Assembly: GCA_050633625.1 (NCBI GenBank)
Contig: JBOEGW010000007.1
Coordinates: 372,001 to 436,000 of the forward strand
Source: JBOEGW01 sp050633625
GTDB lineage: Bacteria > Pseudomonadota > Alphaproteobacteria > Rhodobacterales > Rhodobacteraceae
Length of the DNA: 64,000 nt
Reading direction: 5' to 3'
Shown here: piece after piece, positions 40,052-48,792 of the stretch
Layout of the letters: every line of letters begins with the position of its first letter
Position numbering within the stretch: the first letter of the stretch is position 1
Program-made: the position numbers and the translations under genes
Notes under the pieces: generated by a model
The model's input: only the letters and a program-made list of their open reading frames with translations
The model's database searches: none
What the model was told of the DNA's origin: nothing

Positions 40052-41533
40052 ATGTCCGCTCATACGCCCGCCAAATCCCTGCCCCCTGCGCATCCGTTTG
40101 ATGACGATAAGCTCAAGGAGGAGTGCGGTGTATTTGGCGCTGTTGGTTTTACCGACGCGGCAAACTTCGTCGCCCTTGGCCTTCATGCGCTGCAACATCG
40201 CGGCCAAGAGGCCGGTGGCATCGTCGCTCATGACCCAATTGAGGGCTTCAACTCTGCGCGCCGCTTTGGCTATGTGCGCGATAACTTCACAAAACAATCC
40301 CTGATGGAAACCCTGCCCGGCCCGCTTGCGATTGGCCATGTGCGCTATTCCACCGCCGGGTCCAAGGGGGCGGCGATCCGCGATGTGCAGCCGTTTTTTG
40401 GGGAGTTTTCCATGGGTGGCGCGGCGATTGCGCATAACGGCAACATCACCAACGCCGAAGAGCTGCGCCGCGAATTGATCGAACGCGGCTCGATTTTCCA
40501 ATCCTCATCCGATTCCGAATGTATCATTCATCTGATGGCGCGCTCCTTGCAAAAAACGCATGCTGAACGGCTTGAGGATGCGCTGCGCCGGGTTGAGGGG
40601 GCCTTTTCCATCGTCGCCATGACGCGCACCAAATTGATCGGCGTGCGCGACCCGCTGGGGGTGCGCCCGCTGGTGCTTGGTCAGCTTGGCGATGGTTGGG
40701 TTTTGTCCTCAGAAACCTGCGCGCTGGATATTATTGGCGCGAAATACGTGCGCGAGATTGAACCAGGCGAAATGGTGGTGATCACCGCCGAAGGCGTCGA
40801 AAGCCGCCATCCCTTCCGCCCCCAAAAACCCCGCTTTTGCATCTTTGAACATGTGTATTTCTCCCGTCCCGACAGTTTGATTGGTGAGCGCTCCGTGTAT
40901 GAAACCCGGCATCAAATCGGCATTGAGCTGGCGCGCGAAAACCCCGTCGAGGCGGACCTTGTGTGCCCGGTGCCCGACAGTGGCACCCCGGCAGCGATTG
41001 GGTTTGCCTCTCAGAGCGGCATTCCTTTTGGGCTTGGCATCACGCGCAACCAATATATGGGCCGCACCTTCATTGAGCCGACCGAGCAAATCCGCAATAT
41101 GGGCGTGCGCCTCAAGCTCAACGTGAACCGGGCCTTGATTGAGGGAAAACGGGTGATTTTGGTCGACGACAGCGTTGTGCGCGGCACAACATCGCGTAAA
41201 ATCAAGGATATGGTGCTGGATGCTGGGGCCAAAGAAGTCCATTTCCGCATTGCCAGCCCGCCCACGCAATGGCCCTGTTTTTATGGCGTTGACACGCCGG
41301 AACGCTCCAAATTGCTCGCCGCCTCCATGTCGCTGGAAGAAATGCGCGACCACCTTGGCGTGGATAGCCTCAAGTTCATTTCGCTGGACGGCTTATACCG
41401 CGCGGTGGGCGAAGTTGAAGGGCGCGATGGCGCTTCGCCTCAGTATTGTGATGCCTGTTTCTCCGGCGAATACCCCGTTGCGCCGCGCGATATGCTCGCC
41501 AAAGGATTTGCGCTGAAAACGGCGGCCGAATGA
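40052..41533 (+). CDS. purF: Amidophosphoribosyltransferase PurF
   Basis: 493 residues. Glutaminase N-terminal nucleophile is Cys25 in EECGVFGAVG after a cleavable 24-residue propeptide; HVRYSTAGS and IAHNGNITNAEEL complete the glutaminase. The PRPP motif is VILVDDSVVRGTTSRK. It commits PRPP to purine synthesis. purL lies far away at 843, so the pathway genes are dispersed. The stop overlaps the next ATG (ATGA), coupling the two. Confidence 0.97.
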   Translation: MSAHTPAKSLPPAHPFDDDKLKEECGVFGAVGFTDAANFVALGLHALQHRGQEAGGIVAHDPIEGFNSARRFGYVRDNFTKQSLMETLPGPLAIGHVRYSTAGSKGAAIRDVQPFFGEFSMGGAAIAHNGNITNAEELRRELIERGSIFQSSSDSECIIHLMARSLQKTHAERLEDALRRVEGAFSIVAMTRTKLIGVRDPLGVRPLVLGQLGDGWVLSSETCALDIIGAKYVREIEPGEMVVITAEGVESRHPFRPQKPRFCIFEHVYFSRPDSLIGERSVYETRHQIGIELARENPVEADLVCPVPDSGTPAAIGFASQSGIPFGLGITRNQYMGRTFIEPTEQIRNMGVRLKLNVNRALIEGKRVILVDDSVVRGTTSRKIKDMVLDAGAKEVHFRIASPPTQWPCFYGVDTPERSKLLAASMSLEEMRDHLGVDSLKFISLDGLYRAVGEVEGRDGASPQYCDACFSGEYPVAPRDMLAKGFALKTAAE

Positions 41534-42060
41534 CCCTGCGCGCAAACTGGTTGGCGGATACCAGCTCGCGCGTGGACTCCCCTGACTGGGCGCGGTTTGT
41601 CGGCACGGATTTGTTGGATGACGTGGTGTTTGATCACCCAGATCCATGGCCCCATGCGCCGCTGTCAGGCAGCGGTCAAAAATCTATAACCAACGGAAAT
41701 GACACGCTTTCCGGGGCCTATTGCACTGTGCAAGGGCATCGGTTTTTGCGGGCTGACTTGCTGGTGCCCGTGCGCGGCACCCCGGCGGCGCTTTGCTATT
41801 CCTGTTGGGGCAGCATTTCTGATGAAACCTATCAGGCGGTCTTGGCGGCGCGCACCGGTGGGCCTGCGTTTGAGGGCGGATTTGCTTGGGCGGCCAACAC
41901 CCTGCCCGGTCTCGAAACAGAGGCGCCAACCCCTTGCAACCTGCGCGCCGGGGCGGCCGGTCGCCCGCCTCAGCTTTTTGCGCAATCCGGGGCGATTTTT
42001 GACGCGCAAACAGAGGGTGTCGATTTTGAGACCCTGACCCGCATGACCGAATTTGGGTAA
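41530..42060 (+). CDS. DUF2199-like protein coupled to purF
   Basis: 176 residues. GAYCTVQGHRFLRADLLVPV, CYSCWGSISDETYQAVLAA, FAWAANTLPGLETE and NLRAGAAGRPPQLFAQ follow the order of segments in DUF2199 proteins, though the N-terminal zinc-finger-like part is not evident. No membrane segment or signal. It overlaps purF by 4 bp. Function unknown; the family label is from memory of the pattern. Confidence 0.6.
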   Translation: MTLRANWLADTSSRVDSPDWARFVGTDLLDDVVFDHPDPWPHAPLSGSGQKSITNGNDTLSGAYCTVQGHRFLRADLLVPVRGTPAALCYSCWGSISDETYQAVLAARTGGPAFEGGFAWAANTLPGLETEAPTPCNLRAGAAGRPPQLFAQSGAIFDAQTEGVDFETLTRMTEFG

Positions 42061-42183
42061 TTTGCGCGAAATCCCCGCGCTGGAAACCTCACTTTAACCA
42101 AGTCCCCGTAGCCTGATGTCAGACGGCACAAATGGGCGCGCCCTCCCCCCGCGCTCATGCCAAAGCTGATTGTGAGGCCCCAG

Positions 42184-42471
42184 ATGACCACCCAAACGAC
42201 GCCCCCCCATGGCGGCGCGCCAAACGCCTTTGTGGCCATGAACGCCACCAAAACGGACCGAATTGCGCTGGATGAACTGGCGCTCGTCGGGATTTGCGGC
42301 GAGCCGGGCAAAATGCGCGCGATCCTGCGATTGCCAAGTGGCGAAATTCGGACCCTGAGCCAAGGCGACAAGACCGAAATTGGACGGCTCACCGAAATTG
42401 AGGCCACCGGAGTTGTCTTGACCAAACCAACAGGGCTTTCGGCCTTCGTCCCTCCCATTGCCATTGGCTAA
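42184..42471 (+). CDS. PilP/GspC-like small domain protein
   Basis: 95 residues from ATG 42184 (GTGAGG upstream; ATG 42157 is the alternative). IALDELALVGICGEPGKMRA, LRLPSGEIRTLSQGDKTEIG and RLTEIEATGVVLTKPTG resemble the small beta domain of PilP/GspC proteins, which reads ALxxLxLxG followed by GxxxxVxxGDxxxxG. There is no membrane anchor and no pilus gene nearby, so the role is unclear. Confidence 0.6.
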   Translation: MTTQTTPPHGGAPNAFVAMNATKTDRIALDELALVGICGEPGKMRAILRLPSGEIRTLSQGDKTEIGRLTEIEATGVVLTKPTGLSAFVPPIAIG

Positions 42472-42513
42472 ACCCAGCTTGCGAGCGAATGAGACCTTTG
42501 ACACAAACGAGGA

Positions 42514-42945
42514 ATGAGCAAACCAGACAGTTTTGACAGCTATTTGGCCGCCTGCCCCGCAGAGGCCCGCCTCGCCCTCATGGAGCTGGCACTGCGGATT
42601 GAAGCGCTGTTGCCAAAGGACGCAACGCGCAGCTTTTCCTATGGGATGCCGGGCTGGCGCGTCCCGGTGCGCGCGCACACAATAGCCGCATCCAAGTCAA
42701 CGACAGCAAAAACAGCGCCGCCCAAAGCCAAAGGCACACTTAAAGTTGTGGCCGGCATGGGGGCGTTTTCGAAGTCGCTCGGGTTTTACCCGCACTCCGG
42801 TACAATTATTCCGCATTTGGCAGAGCGTTTGGCAGCACAGGGGTTCAAGACCTCAAAATCTGGTATCACCTTTACCCCAACCACCCCAATTCCCGATTGG
42901 GCACTCAAAGAAGCGCTCGATCGGCGGATCACCGAAATCGGCTAA
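42514..42945 (+). CDS. DUF1801 (YdhG-like) protein
   Basis: 143 residues. SFDSYLAACPAEARLALMEL start, SFSYGMPGWRV (family SYxMPxF-type segment), KVVAGMGAFSKSLGFYPHSG and the C-terminal PDWALKEALDRRITEIG. DUF1801 proteins share the fold of the B. subtilis frataxin-like Fra, hence the label iron-chaperone-like in databases; real function here is unknown. An Ala/Lys/Thr-rich insert (about 55-75) interrupts the usual core. Confidence 0.8.
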   Translation: MSKPDSFDSYLAACPAEARLALMELALRIEALLPKDATRSFSYGMPGWRVPVRAHTIAASKSTTAKTAPPKAKGTLKVVAGMGAFSKSLGFYPHSGTIIPHLAERLAAQGFKTSKSGITFTPTTPIPDWALKEALDRRITEIG

Positions 42946-43004
42946 GGTCTAGACATACGCCGTGCTGGGTGAGATACGGTTTCAAACCAAATTCCGGAGG
43001 CCAA

Positions 43005-43655
43005 ATGCCAGAGAAAATCGCCCTGATCACGGGAGCCTCGCGCGGCCTTGGCGCTTCCCTAGCTGTTGCGCTTGCGCCGACCCATCATATTGTCGCGCTT
43101 GGGCGCACAACGGGCGCGCTTGAGGAGGTTGATGACCGCATCAAAGCCGCAGGTGGCAGCGCCACTTTGGCCCCGATGGACATCACAAATGCGGACGCGA
43201 TGGCGCAGCTTTGCCATTCGATCCACGACCGATGGGGCACCGTAGATATCTGGGCGCATACGGCGATTGAAGCCATGCACCTCAGCCCGACAGAACATAT
43301 GGCGCTGGCGGATAAGGACTGGAAAAAATCCCTTGATATCAACGTCGACGCCACCGCCCGACTGATCGCTTATGTGGCGCCTTTGCTGGGCGATGAGGGC
43401 ACTGCCGTGTTTTTTGACGACCCGCACGCGGGCGAAAAGTTCTTCGGCGGCTACGGCGCAACCAAAGCGGCGCAGATCGCGCTCGCCAAAAGCTGGCAGA
43501 GCGAAACGACCAAAATCGGCGCGACTGTCAAAATTCTCTCGCCCCGGCCACTTGCCACTGCCATGCGCGCACGTTTTCACCCCTCTGAAGATCGCTCCGG
43601 GCTGATCGCGCCCGACATAGAAGCCGCGCGCCTTTTGCCGGATATTCTGGGCTAA
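43005..43655 (+). CDS. Short-chain dehydrogenase/reductase-like, atypical active site
   Basis: 216 residues. NAD(P)-binding ITGASRGLGASLAVAL and the YGATKAAQIAL segment (Tyr and Lys) are present. The usual NNAG is IWAHTAIEA, and the strand that normally carries the catalytic Ser reads TAVFFDDPHAGEKFFGGY, with no Ser. The protein is short at the C-terminus. It may bind nucleotide without classical dehydrogenase chemistry. GGAGG precedes ATG 43005. Confidence 0.85.
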   Translation: MPEKIALITGASRGLGASLAVALAPTHHIVALGRTTGALEEVDDRIKAAGGSATLAPMDITNADAMAQLCHSIHDRWGTVDIWAHTAIEAMHLSPTEHMALADKDWKKSLDINVDATARLIAYVAPLLGDEGTAVFFDDPHAGEKFFGGYGATKAAQIALAKSWQSETTKIGATVKILSPRPLATAMRARFHPSEDRSGLIAPDIEAARLLPDILG

Positions 43656-43661
43656 AGGGCG

Positions 43662-44456
43662 GTGGCGCTGGTATATGTCCTTGTGGCCCTTGTGGTCGCG
43701 CTGAAAGTGCTGGATTGGCGCGCCGCGCACAAACAGCCGATGTGGCTTGTGAGCGCGCGTCATTTTGCGGCGATGACCATGCTTGGGCTGCTTGTGATTT
43801 TCATGCTCGCCAATTGGCAAGGGCTGCGCGGGGCGTTTTCGAGCCTCGTGAGCCTCGTCCCGATTGTCTTTGTCGCCCTACCCTTGTTGCGAAAACACCG
43901 GATCAAACGCGCCGCACTCACGGCGGGCGTTATGTTCGCGCTTGCAGGTGCGGCGTTTGGCTTGGCGCTTTCAAATGTGGGGACGCTGCTCCATGGCGAC
44001 GCGCATCCCGCGCTCAAACTCGCAAGCACAGCTTTTGGCGCAGGGGCGATTGCCCTGATCACACCGCCCGCGACCTTGGGCACGCTCATTCCAGATGCCC
44101 AAGCCAACAAAGCACGCCTTTTGCCTTTTGCGCTTGTGCTCTTAGCGATTGTGGTCTGGGGCGGGCTTTCCATCCAGATCACAACCGCCGCGCGCGCCGC
44201 TTTCCCTCAAGGGGCGGCCGTGTGTTTGCGCGCGCCCACCGGGAGCCAGGCCCGCCACGCTTTTGGCATTGCTCCGGGGGACTTTCGGGCGATCGACTGG
44301 CGCGGCATGACCCGCCCTTGGCTGCTTGCGGGCACCAAAAGCGCGGGCTGGACGCATCACTGGAGCTTTTATGAACGCAGCTTTGTGGCGAATGAAACTG
44401 GCGCTTTCACCATGTTTTCCCCCGGCTCGCTTTCGCCCACGACCCCAGCCTGTTGA
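43662..44456 (+). CDS. Hypothetical multi-pass membrane protein
   Basis: 264 residues from a GTG start at 43662 (AAAGGGCG upstream). Four to five hydrophobic segments (LVYVLVALVVALKVLDW; FAAMTMLGLLVIFMLANW; LTAGVMFALAGAAFGLALSN; LLPFALVLLAIVVWGGLSI) are followed by a soluble C-terminal part with TRPWLLAGTKSAGWTHHWSF. Not recognised. It begins 6 bp after the SDR stop, so the two are probably co-transcribed. Confidence 0.65.
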   Translation: MALVYVLVALVVALKVLDWRAAHKQPMWLVSARHFAAMTMLGLLVIFMLANWQGLRGAFSSLVSLVPIVFVALPLLRKHRIKRAALTAGVMFALAGAAFGLALSNVGTLLHGDAHPALKLASTAFGAGAIALITPPATLGTLIPDAQANKARLLPFALVLLAIVVWGGLSIQITTAARAAFPQGAAVCLRAPTGSQARHAFGIAPGDFRAIDWRGMTRPWLLAGTKSAGWTHHWSFYERSFVANETGAFTMFSPGSLSPTTPAC

Positions 44457-44559
44457 GCCTGCGCCACGCGCGGCTTTGATCCGCGCAATTTTGCAGCCCC
44501 CGCTGGACGCGGCGCACGCCCTGACCTATTGAAGAGAAAAGCCAGCGGGGACAGCAAAC

Positions 44560-45345
44560 ATGCGCATTCTCATCACCAACGACGATGGTATCAATGCACC
44601 GGGCCTGAAAGTCTTGGAGGCGATTGCGCAGGAGCTTGCCGGACCTCAAGGCGACGTCTGGTGCGTGGCACCCGCATTTGAGCAATCTGGCGTAGCGCAT
44701 TGCATCTCCTACACCCATCCCATGCTGTTGGCAGAGCTTGGCGCGCGCCGCTTTGCTGCGGAGGGCAGCCCGGCGGATTGTGTTTTGACGGCGATCAACG
44801 AGGTGATGCCCGACCGCCCGGATGTGATCCTCTCAGGGGTCAATCGCGGCAACAACGCCGCCGATAATGCGCTGTATTCCGGCACCCTTGGCGGCGCAAT
44901 GGAAGGGGCGCTTCAAGGCATTCCGTCGATCGCCCTTTCGCAATATCTCGGCCCCAAAGTGATCGGCCTCGACAACCCGTTTGAAGCGGCGGCGGCTTTT
45001 GGCGTGAAAGTGGTGCGCAGGCTGATTGAGGATGCGCCTTGGCAGCCCAAAGCCGGGTATACGCCGTTTTACAACGTGAATTTCCCCCCTGTTCCGGCAC
45101 AGGATGTAAAGGGCATTCGCGGCTGCGCCCAAGGGTGGCGCGAAAACACATTCTTTGGCACCCAAACCCAGTCCTCCCCCTCCGGAAAACGATTTGTCTG
45201 GATCAAGGGCGGGCCACAGCACGAACCCACAGCACCGGGCACCGATGCGGCCGCGAACCTTGAAGGCTATGTGTCCGTCACCCCCATGCGCGCCGATTTG
45301 ACAGCCCGCGCCGAGCTGGACGCGGTGAAAGCGCTGTTTTCATGA
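44560..45345 (+). CDS. surE: 5'/3'-nucleotidase SurE
   Basis: 261 residues. MRILITNDDGINAPGL with metal-binding Asp8-Asp9, AFEQSGVAHCISYT, and LSGVNRGNNAADNALYSGTL with the Asn ligand, all SurE signatures. It dephosphorylates nucleoside monophosphates. First gene of the surE-pcm-(M23 lipoprotein) operon; its stop overlaps pcm (ATGA). Confidence 0.97.
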   Translation: MRILITNDDGINAPGLKVLEAIAQELAGPQGDVWCVAPAFEQSGVAHCISYTHPMLLAELGARRFAAEGSPADCVLTAINEVMPDRPDVILSGVNRGNNAADNALYSGTLGGAMEGALQGIPSIALSQYLGPKVIGLDNPFEAAAAFGVKVVRRLIEDAPWQPKAGYTPFYNVNFPPVPAQDVKGIRGCAQGWRENTFFGTQTQSSPSGKRFVWIKGGPQHEPTAPGTDAAANLEGYVSVTPMRADLTARAELDAVKALFS

Positions 45346-45998
45346 CCCAAGACCCCGACATCACGGACGCGGAACGCAAGATGCAGTTCTTGTTTCAGTT
45401 GCGCTCCAAAGGCGTGACGAATGCGCGGGTGCTGGACGCGATGGAGAAGGTTGATCGAGGGCGGTTTGTGACGGGGATTTTCGCACAACGCGCCTATGAG
45501 GACATGCCCCTGCCCATCGCATCGGGCCAAACAATCTCACAGCCTTCTGTGGTCGGTCTGATGACCCAAGCTCTTGATGTGCACCCGCGCGATAAGGTGC
45601 TGGAGGTTGGCACCGGCTCTGGCTATCAGGCAGCGATCTTGTCGCATCTGGCGCGCCGGGTCTATACGGTGGATCGCCATCGCGGCTTGGTGCGCGCAGC
45701 ACGTCAGCTGTTTGAGGCGATGAACATGCACACAATCACCACGATCACCGGCGACGGCTCCTTCGGCTTGCCCGAACAGGCCCCCTTTGATCGCATTATT
45801 GTCACCGCCGCCGCCGAGGATCCGCCCGGCCCCCTCTTGGCTCAACTGGCGGTTGGCGGTATTATGGTGGTGCCGGTGGGGCAATCCGACCATGTGCAAA
45901 GCCTGATCAAGGTGACGCGCACGGAAGCCGGCTATGAGTACGACGAGATTTTGCCTGTCAGATTTGTCCCACTTATCGAGGGTCTGGGGCAGGAATAG
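45342..45998 (+). CDS. pcm: Protein-L-isoaspartate O-methyltransferase
   Basis: 218 residues. SAM-binding VLEVGTGSGYQAAILSHLAR, DRIIVTAAAEDPPGPLLAQL, and the preceding LPIASGQTISQPSVVGLMT, the PCMT hallmark. It repairs isoaspartyl residues in aged proteins using S-adenosylmethionine. Overlaps surE by 4 bp and precedes the lipoprotein gene by 36 bp. Confidence 0.97.
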   Translation: MTQDPDITDAERKMQFLFQLRSKGVTNARVLDAMEKVDRGRFVTGIFAQRAYEDMPLPIASGQTISQPSVVGLMTQALDVHPRDKVLEVGTGSGYQAAILSHLARRVYTVDRHRGLVRAARQLFEAMNMHTITTITGDGSFGLPEQAPFDRIIVTAAAEDPPGPLLAQLAVGGIMVVPVGQSDHVQSLIKVTRTEAGYEYDEILPVRFVPLIEGLGQE

Positions 45999-46034
45999 GC
46001 GACGAAAATGAAGGCTCGCGCAGAAGGGTCGAAA

Positions 46035-47195
46035 ATGAAAAAGGGTATGAGCATGAGTGTCCACAAATTTCCTTTGCGCGCGGCGCTGATGGGCGTAAGC
46101 CTTATCACGTTGAGCGCCTGTGACGGGGACATGGATTTTGACCTGCGCCGTTTTGGCGAAGGGTTTTCGACAACAGCTGCCGCACGCGAAGCCAAAACCG
46201 CAGCGCGCCCACAAGCGGATGCGCGCGGCGTGATCTCTTATCCGACCTATCAAGTTGCCGTGGCGCAAAAGGGCGATAGTGTCTCCTCGCTTGCTGCCCG
46301 CATTGGGCTGGCGGCGGGCGATGTTGCGCGCTTTAACGGGCTGAAAGCGGACGCTGTCTTGCGCGCAGGCGAGATTTTGGCCCTGCCTAAGCGGGTCGCC
46401 GCCGAAAATGCCGCGCCGATTGCTGCGGCGTCTGCGGTGGATGTGACAACCCTTGCGGGCAATGCGCTCGATCAAATCGGGCCTTCGCCTGTGGCCGCCG
46501 CCCCGCAAGGCGATGCGCCCACCCGTCACCAAGTCCAACGCGGCGAAACCGCCTATTCCATCGCGCGGTTGTATGGCGTTTCGGCGCGGGCACTGGCGGA
46601 ATGGAACAGCCTTGATAGCGCGCTGTCCGTGCGCGAAGGCCAGTATTTGTTGATCCCGGTGGTGATTGAACCAGCGCCCGTCCAAGACATTGCTGCCGTG
46701 ACGCAACCGGGCGAAGGCTCAAGCGTGCCCCTGCCGCCCTCCGCGTCTACCGCGCTGCCGGACGAAAAGACCACGCCCATCGCCACAGCAGAGGCTGCGC
46801 CAAGCCCGACCCCCGCCAATCTGGGGGCCGAACGCACAACTGCCTCAAGTTCCAAAATGACAATGCCCGTCGGCGGCAAAATCGTGTCCGCCTTTGTGAA
46901 GGGCAAGACAGACGGTGTTGATTTCGCTGCAAGCTCTGGCGCAACCGTTAAGGCGGCGGCGGCTGGCACCGTTGCCGCGATCACGAAAGACACGGAAGGC
47001 GTGCCGATCCTTGTGCTGAAACACGCTGGCAACTTGCTGACTGTCTATGCGGGGATCGACAATATTTCGGTCGCCAAGGGCGCATCGGTGAGCCGGGGCC
47101 AAAGCATTGCAAGCGTGCGGTCCGGCTCAAACGCGCTGCACTTCCAAGTGCGCGAAGGCACAACCAGCGTCGACCCGCTGACCTACCTAAACTAA
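46035..47195 (+). CDS. NlpD-like lipoprotein with two LysM and a degenerate M23 domain
   Basis: 386 residues. Lipobox LSAC after a 29-residue signal; start ATG 46035 has GAAGGG at good spacing (an ATG nine codons earlier is possible). LysM 1: YQVAVAQKGDSVSSLAARIG...LALPKRV; LysM 2: HQVQRGETAYSIARLYGVSA...YLLIPVV. The C-terminal LytM/M23 domain reads KTDGVDFAASSGATVKAAAA and ALHFQVREGT: the HxxxD zinc site lacks its first His, so it should be an amidase activator rather than an enzyme, as in NlpD and EnvC. Role inferred: septal peptidoglycan splitting. Confidence 0.92.
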   Translation: MKKGMSMSVHKFPLRAALMGVSLITLSACDGDMDFDLRRFGEGFSTTAAAREAKTAARPQADARGVISYPTYQVAVAQKGDSVSSLAARIGLAAGDVARFNGLKADAVLRAGEILALPKRVAAENAAPIAAASAVDVTTLAGNALDQIGPSPVAAAPQGDAPTRHQVQRGETAYSIARLYGVSARALAEWNSLDSALSVREGQYLLIPVVIEPAPVQDIAAVTQPGEGSSVPLPPSASTALPDEKTTPIATAEAAPSPTPANLGAERTTASSSKMTMPVGGKIVSAFVKGKTDGVDFAASSGATVKAAAAGTVAAITKDTEGVPILVLKHAGNLLTVYAGIDNISVAKGASVSRGQSIASVRSGSNALHFQVREGTTSVDPLTYLN

Positions 47196-47212
47196 TGAAA
47201 ACACTTCGAAAT

Positions 47213-47250
47213 CTGCGACCTTGGGCAAAGACACCCGCCCAAGGTCGCAG
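47213..47250. terminator. Bidirectional hairpin between nlpD-like gene and der
   Basis: Perfect 14-bp inverted repeat CTGCGACCTTGGGC / GCCCAAGGTCGCAG with a 10-base loop between two convergent genes. T tract is short on both sides. Confidence 0.8.
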
Positions 47251-47253
47251 CCT

Positions 47254-48726
47254 TTAGCCGTCCGCTGGCCCTTTTCCAAGGTGCTTGCGCAGACGCGAGG
47301 GCGTCGATTTCTTTTTGTTTTTATAGGGATTCTTGTCGGCCTGCGAACGCATCGTCAGCCGGATCGGCGTGCCGGGCATGTCAAAATCCGCTCTCAGCCC
47401 ATTCACAAGATAGCGCGAATAGCTTTCGGGCAGTTTTTCCGGGATCGAACACATCACCACAAACGCGGGTGGACGCGTTTTCACTTGGGTCATATAGCGC
47501 AATTTGATCCGGCGACCTGCGGGCGCGGGCGGGGGGTGCGCCGTCACCATTTCCGCCAGCCAATTGTTCAGATGCGCCGTCGAAACCCGGCGGTTCCAAA
47601 CCTCATGCGCCCGGATCACCGCCTGTTGCAAGCGCTCCATTCCACGGCCTGTCTTGGCGGAAATCGTCACAAGCGGCGCACCGCGCAACTGTGGCAAAAG
47701 CCGCTCAAAGGCTTCGCGCAAATCACGCAGCTTTTCTTGTTTGTTCTCCTCAGCGTCCCATTTGTTGATCGCCACAACCACCGCGCGCCCTTCGCGTTCC
47801 GCCAAGTCCGCGATCCGCAAATCCTGCTGTTCAAACGGGATTGCCGCGTCCAAAAGCACCACGACAACCTCCGCGAATTTCACGGCGCGCAGCCCATCCG
47901 CAACCGATAATTTCTCAAGTTTTTCCTGGACTTTCGCCCGTTTCCTCATCCCCGCCGTGTCGAATATCCGCGTCGGCGTCCCGCCCCAGTTGAAGGGCAC
48001 GGAAATACTGTCGCGGGTGATCCCGGCTTCCGGTCCGGTGAGCAAACGATCCTCGCCAAGCAATTGATTGATGAGGGTGGACTTGCCAGCATTGGGCCTG
48101 CCAACAACCGCCACTTGCAGCGGTTTTTCGTTGGTGGGTGTGCGCGCGGCTTCGAGCGCTTCTTGGTCCTCTTCCTCGCCATCCACGGCCACATCCGTCT
48201 CGGGAGCAACCGCTTGCATCCGTTTTTCGGCGTCTTCGCACAGCGGCGCCAAAATATGCGCCAACTCGCCCATGCCCTCGCCATGCTCCGCCGAAATCGC
48301 CAAGGGATCACCAAGCCCCAGCGCATAGGCTTCGATCAGCCCCGCCTCCGCCGCGCGGCCTTCACATTTGTTGGCACCGAGAATCACATTGGCATTCTTG
48401 CGGCGCAAAATATCGGCAAAAACCTCATCCGCAGGCAACACACCCGCGCGCGCGTCGATGACAAACAAACAGGCATCCGCCATCTCAACAGCGCGCTCCG
48501 TCAACCGGCGCATCCGCCCCTGAAGGCTCTCGTCGGTGGCCTCCTCCAGACCCGCCGTGTCGATCACCGTGAATCGCAGTTGGCCCAAGCGGGCCTCGCC
48601 TTCGCGCAGGTCACGGGTCACGCCGGGCGTGTCATCCACAAGCGCCAGCCGCTTGCCAACCAGCCGGTTGAACAAGGTCGATTTGCCCACATTTGGACGC
48701 CCCACAATGGCGAGTGTAAAGCTCAT
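47254..48726 (-). CDS. der: Ribosome-associated GTPase Der (EngA)
   Basis: 490 residues with two GTPase domains: G1 GRPNVGKST (about 9-17) with DTAGLEE, and G1 GRPNAGKST (about 211-219) with DTAGMRK and NKWDAEE, then a KH-like C-terminal domain (KLRYMTQVKTRPPAFVVMCS) and a basic tail. It assists 50S assembly. An acidic linker (DVAVDGEEEDQEALEAARTP) joins the G domains. ATG 48726 has AAAGGAC upstream. Gene order der-bamB-yfgM matches E. coli. Confidence 0.97.
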   Translation of the reverse strand: MSFTLAIVGRPNVGKSTLFNRLVGKRLALVDDTPGVTRDLREGEARLGQLRFTVIDTAGLEEATDESLQGRMRRLTERAVEMADACLFVIDARAGVLPADEVFADILRRKNANVILGANKCEGRAAEAGLIEAYALGLGDPLAISAEHGEGMGELAHILAPLCEDAEKRMQAVAPETDVAVDGEEEDQEALEAARTPTNEKPLQVAVVGRPNAGKSTLINQLLGEDRLLTGPEAGITRDSISVPFNWGGTPTRIFDTAGMRKRAKVQEKLEKLSVADGLRAVKFAEVVVVLLDAAIPFEQQDLRIADLAEREGRAVVVAINKWDAEENKQEKLRDLREAFERLLPQLRGAPLVTISAKTGRGMERLQQAVIRAHEVWNRRVSTAHLNNWLAEMVTAHPPPAPAGRRIKLRYMTQVKTRPPAFVVMCSIPEKLPESYSRYLVNGLRADFDMPGTPIRLTMRSQADKNPYKNKKKSTPSRLRKHLGKGPADG

Positions 48727-48792
48727 GATCAAAGTCCTTTTCAGGCCGCGTGCAGCCGTATGCGCCCCGATCCGATAGCCAAGTGGTAGCGG

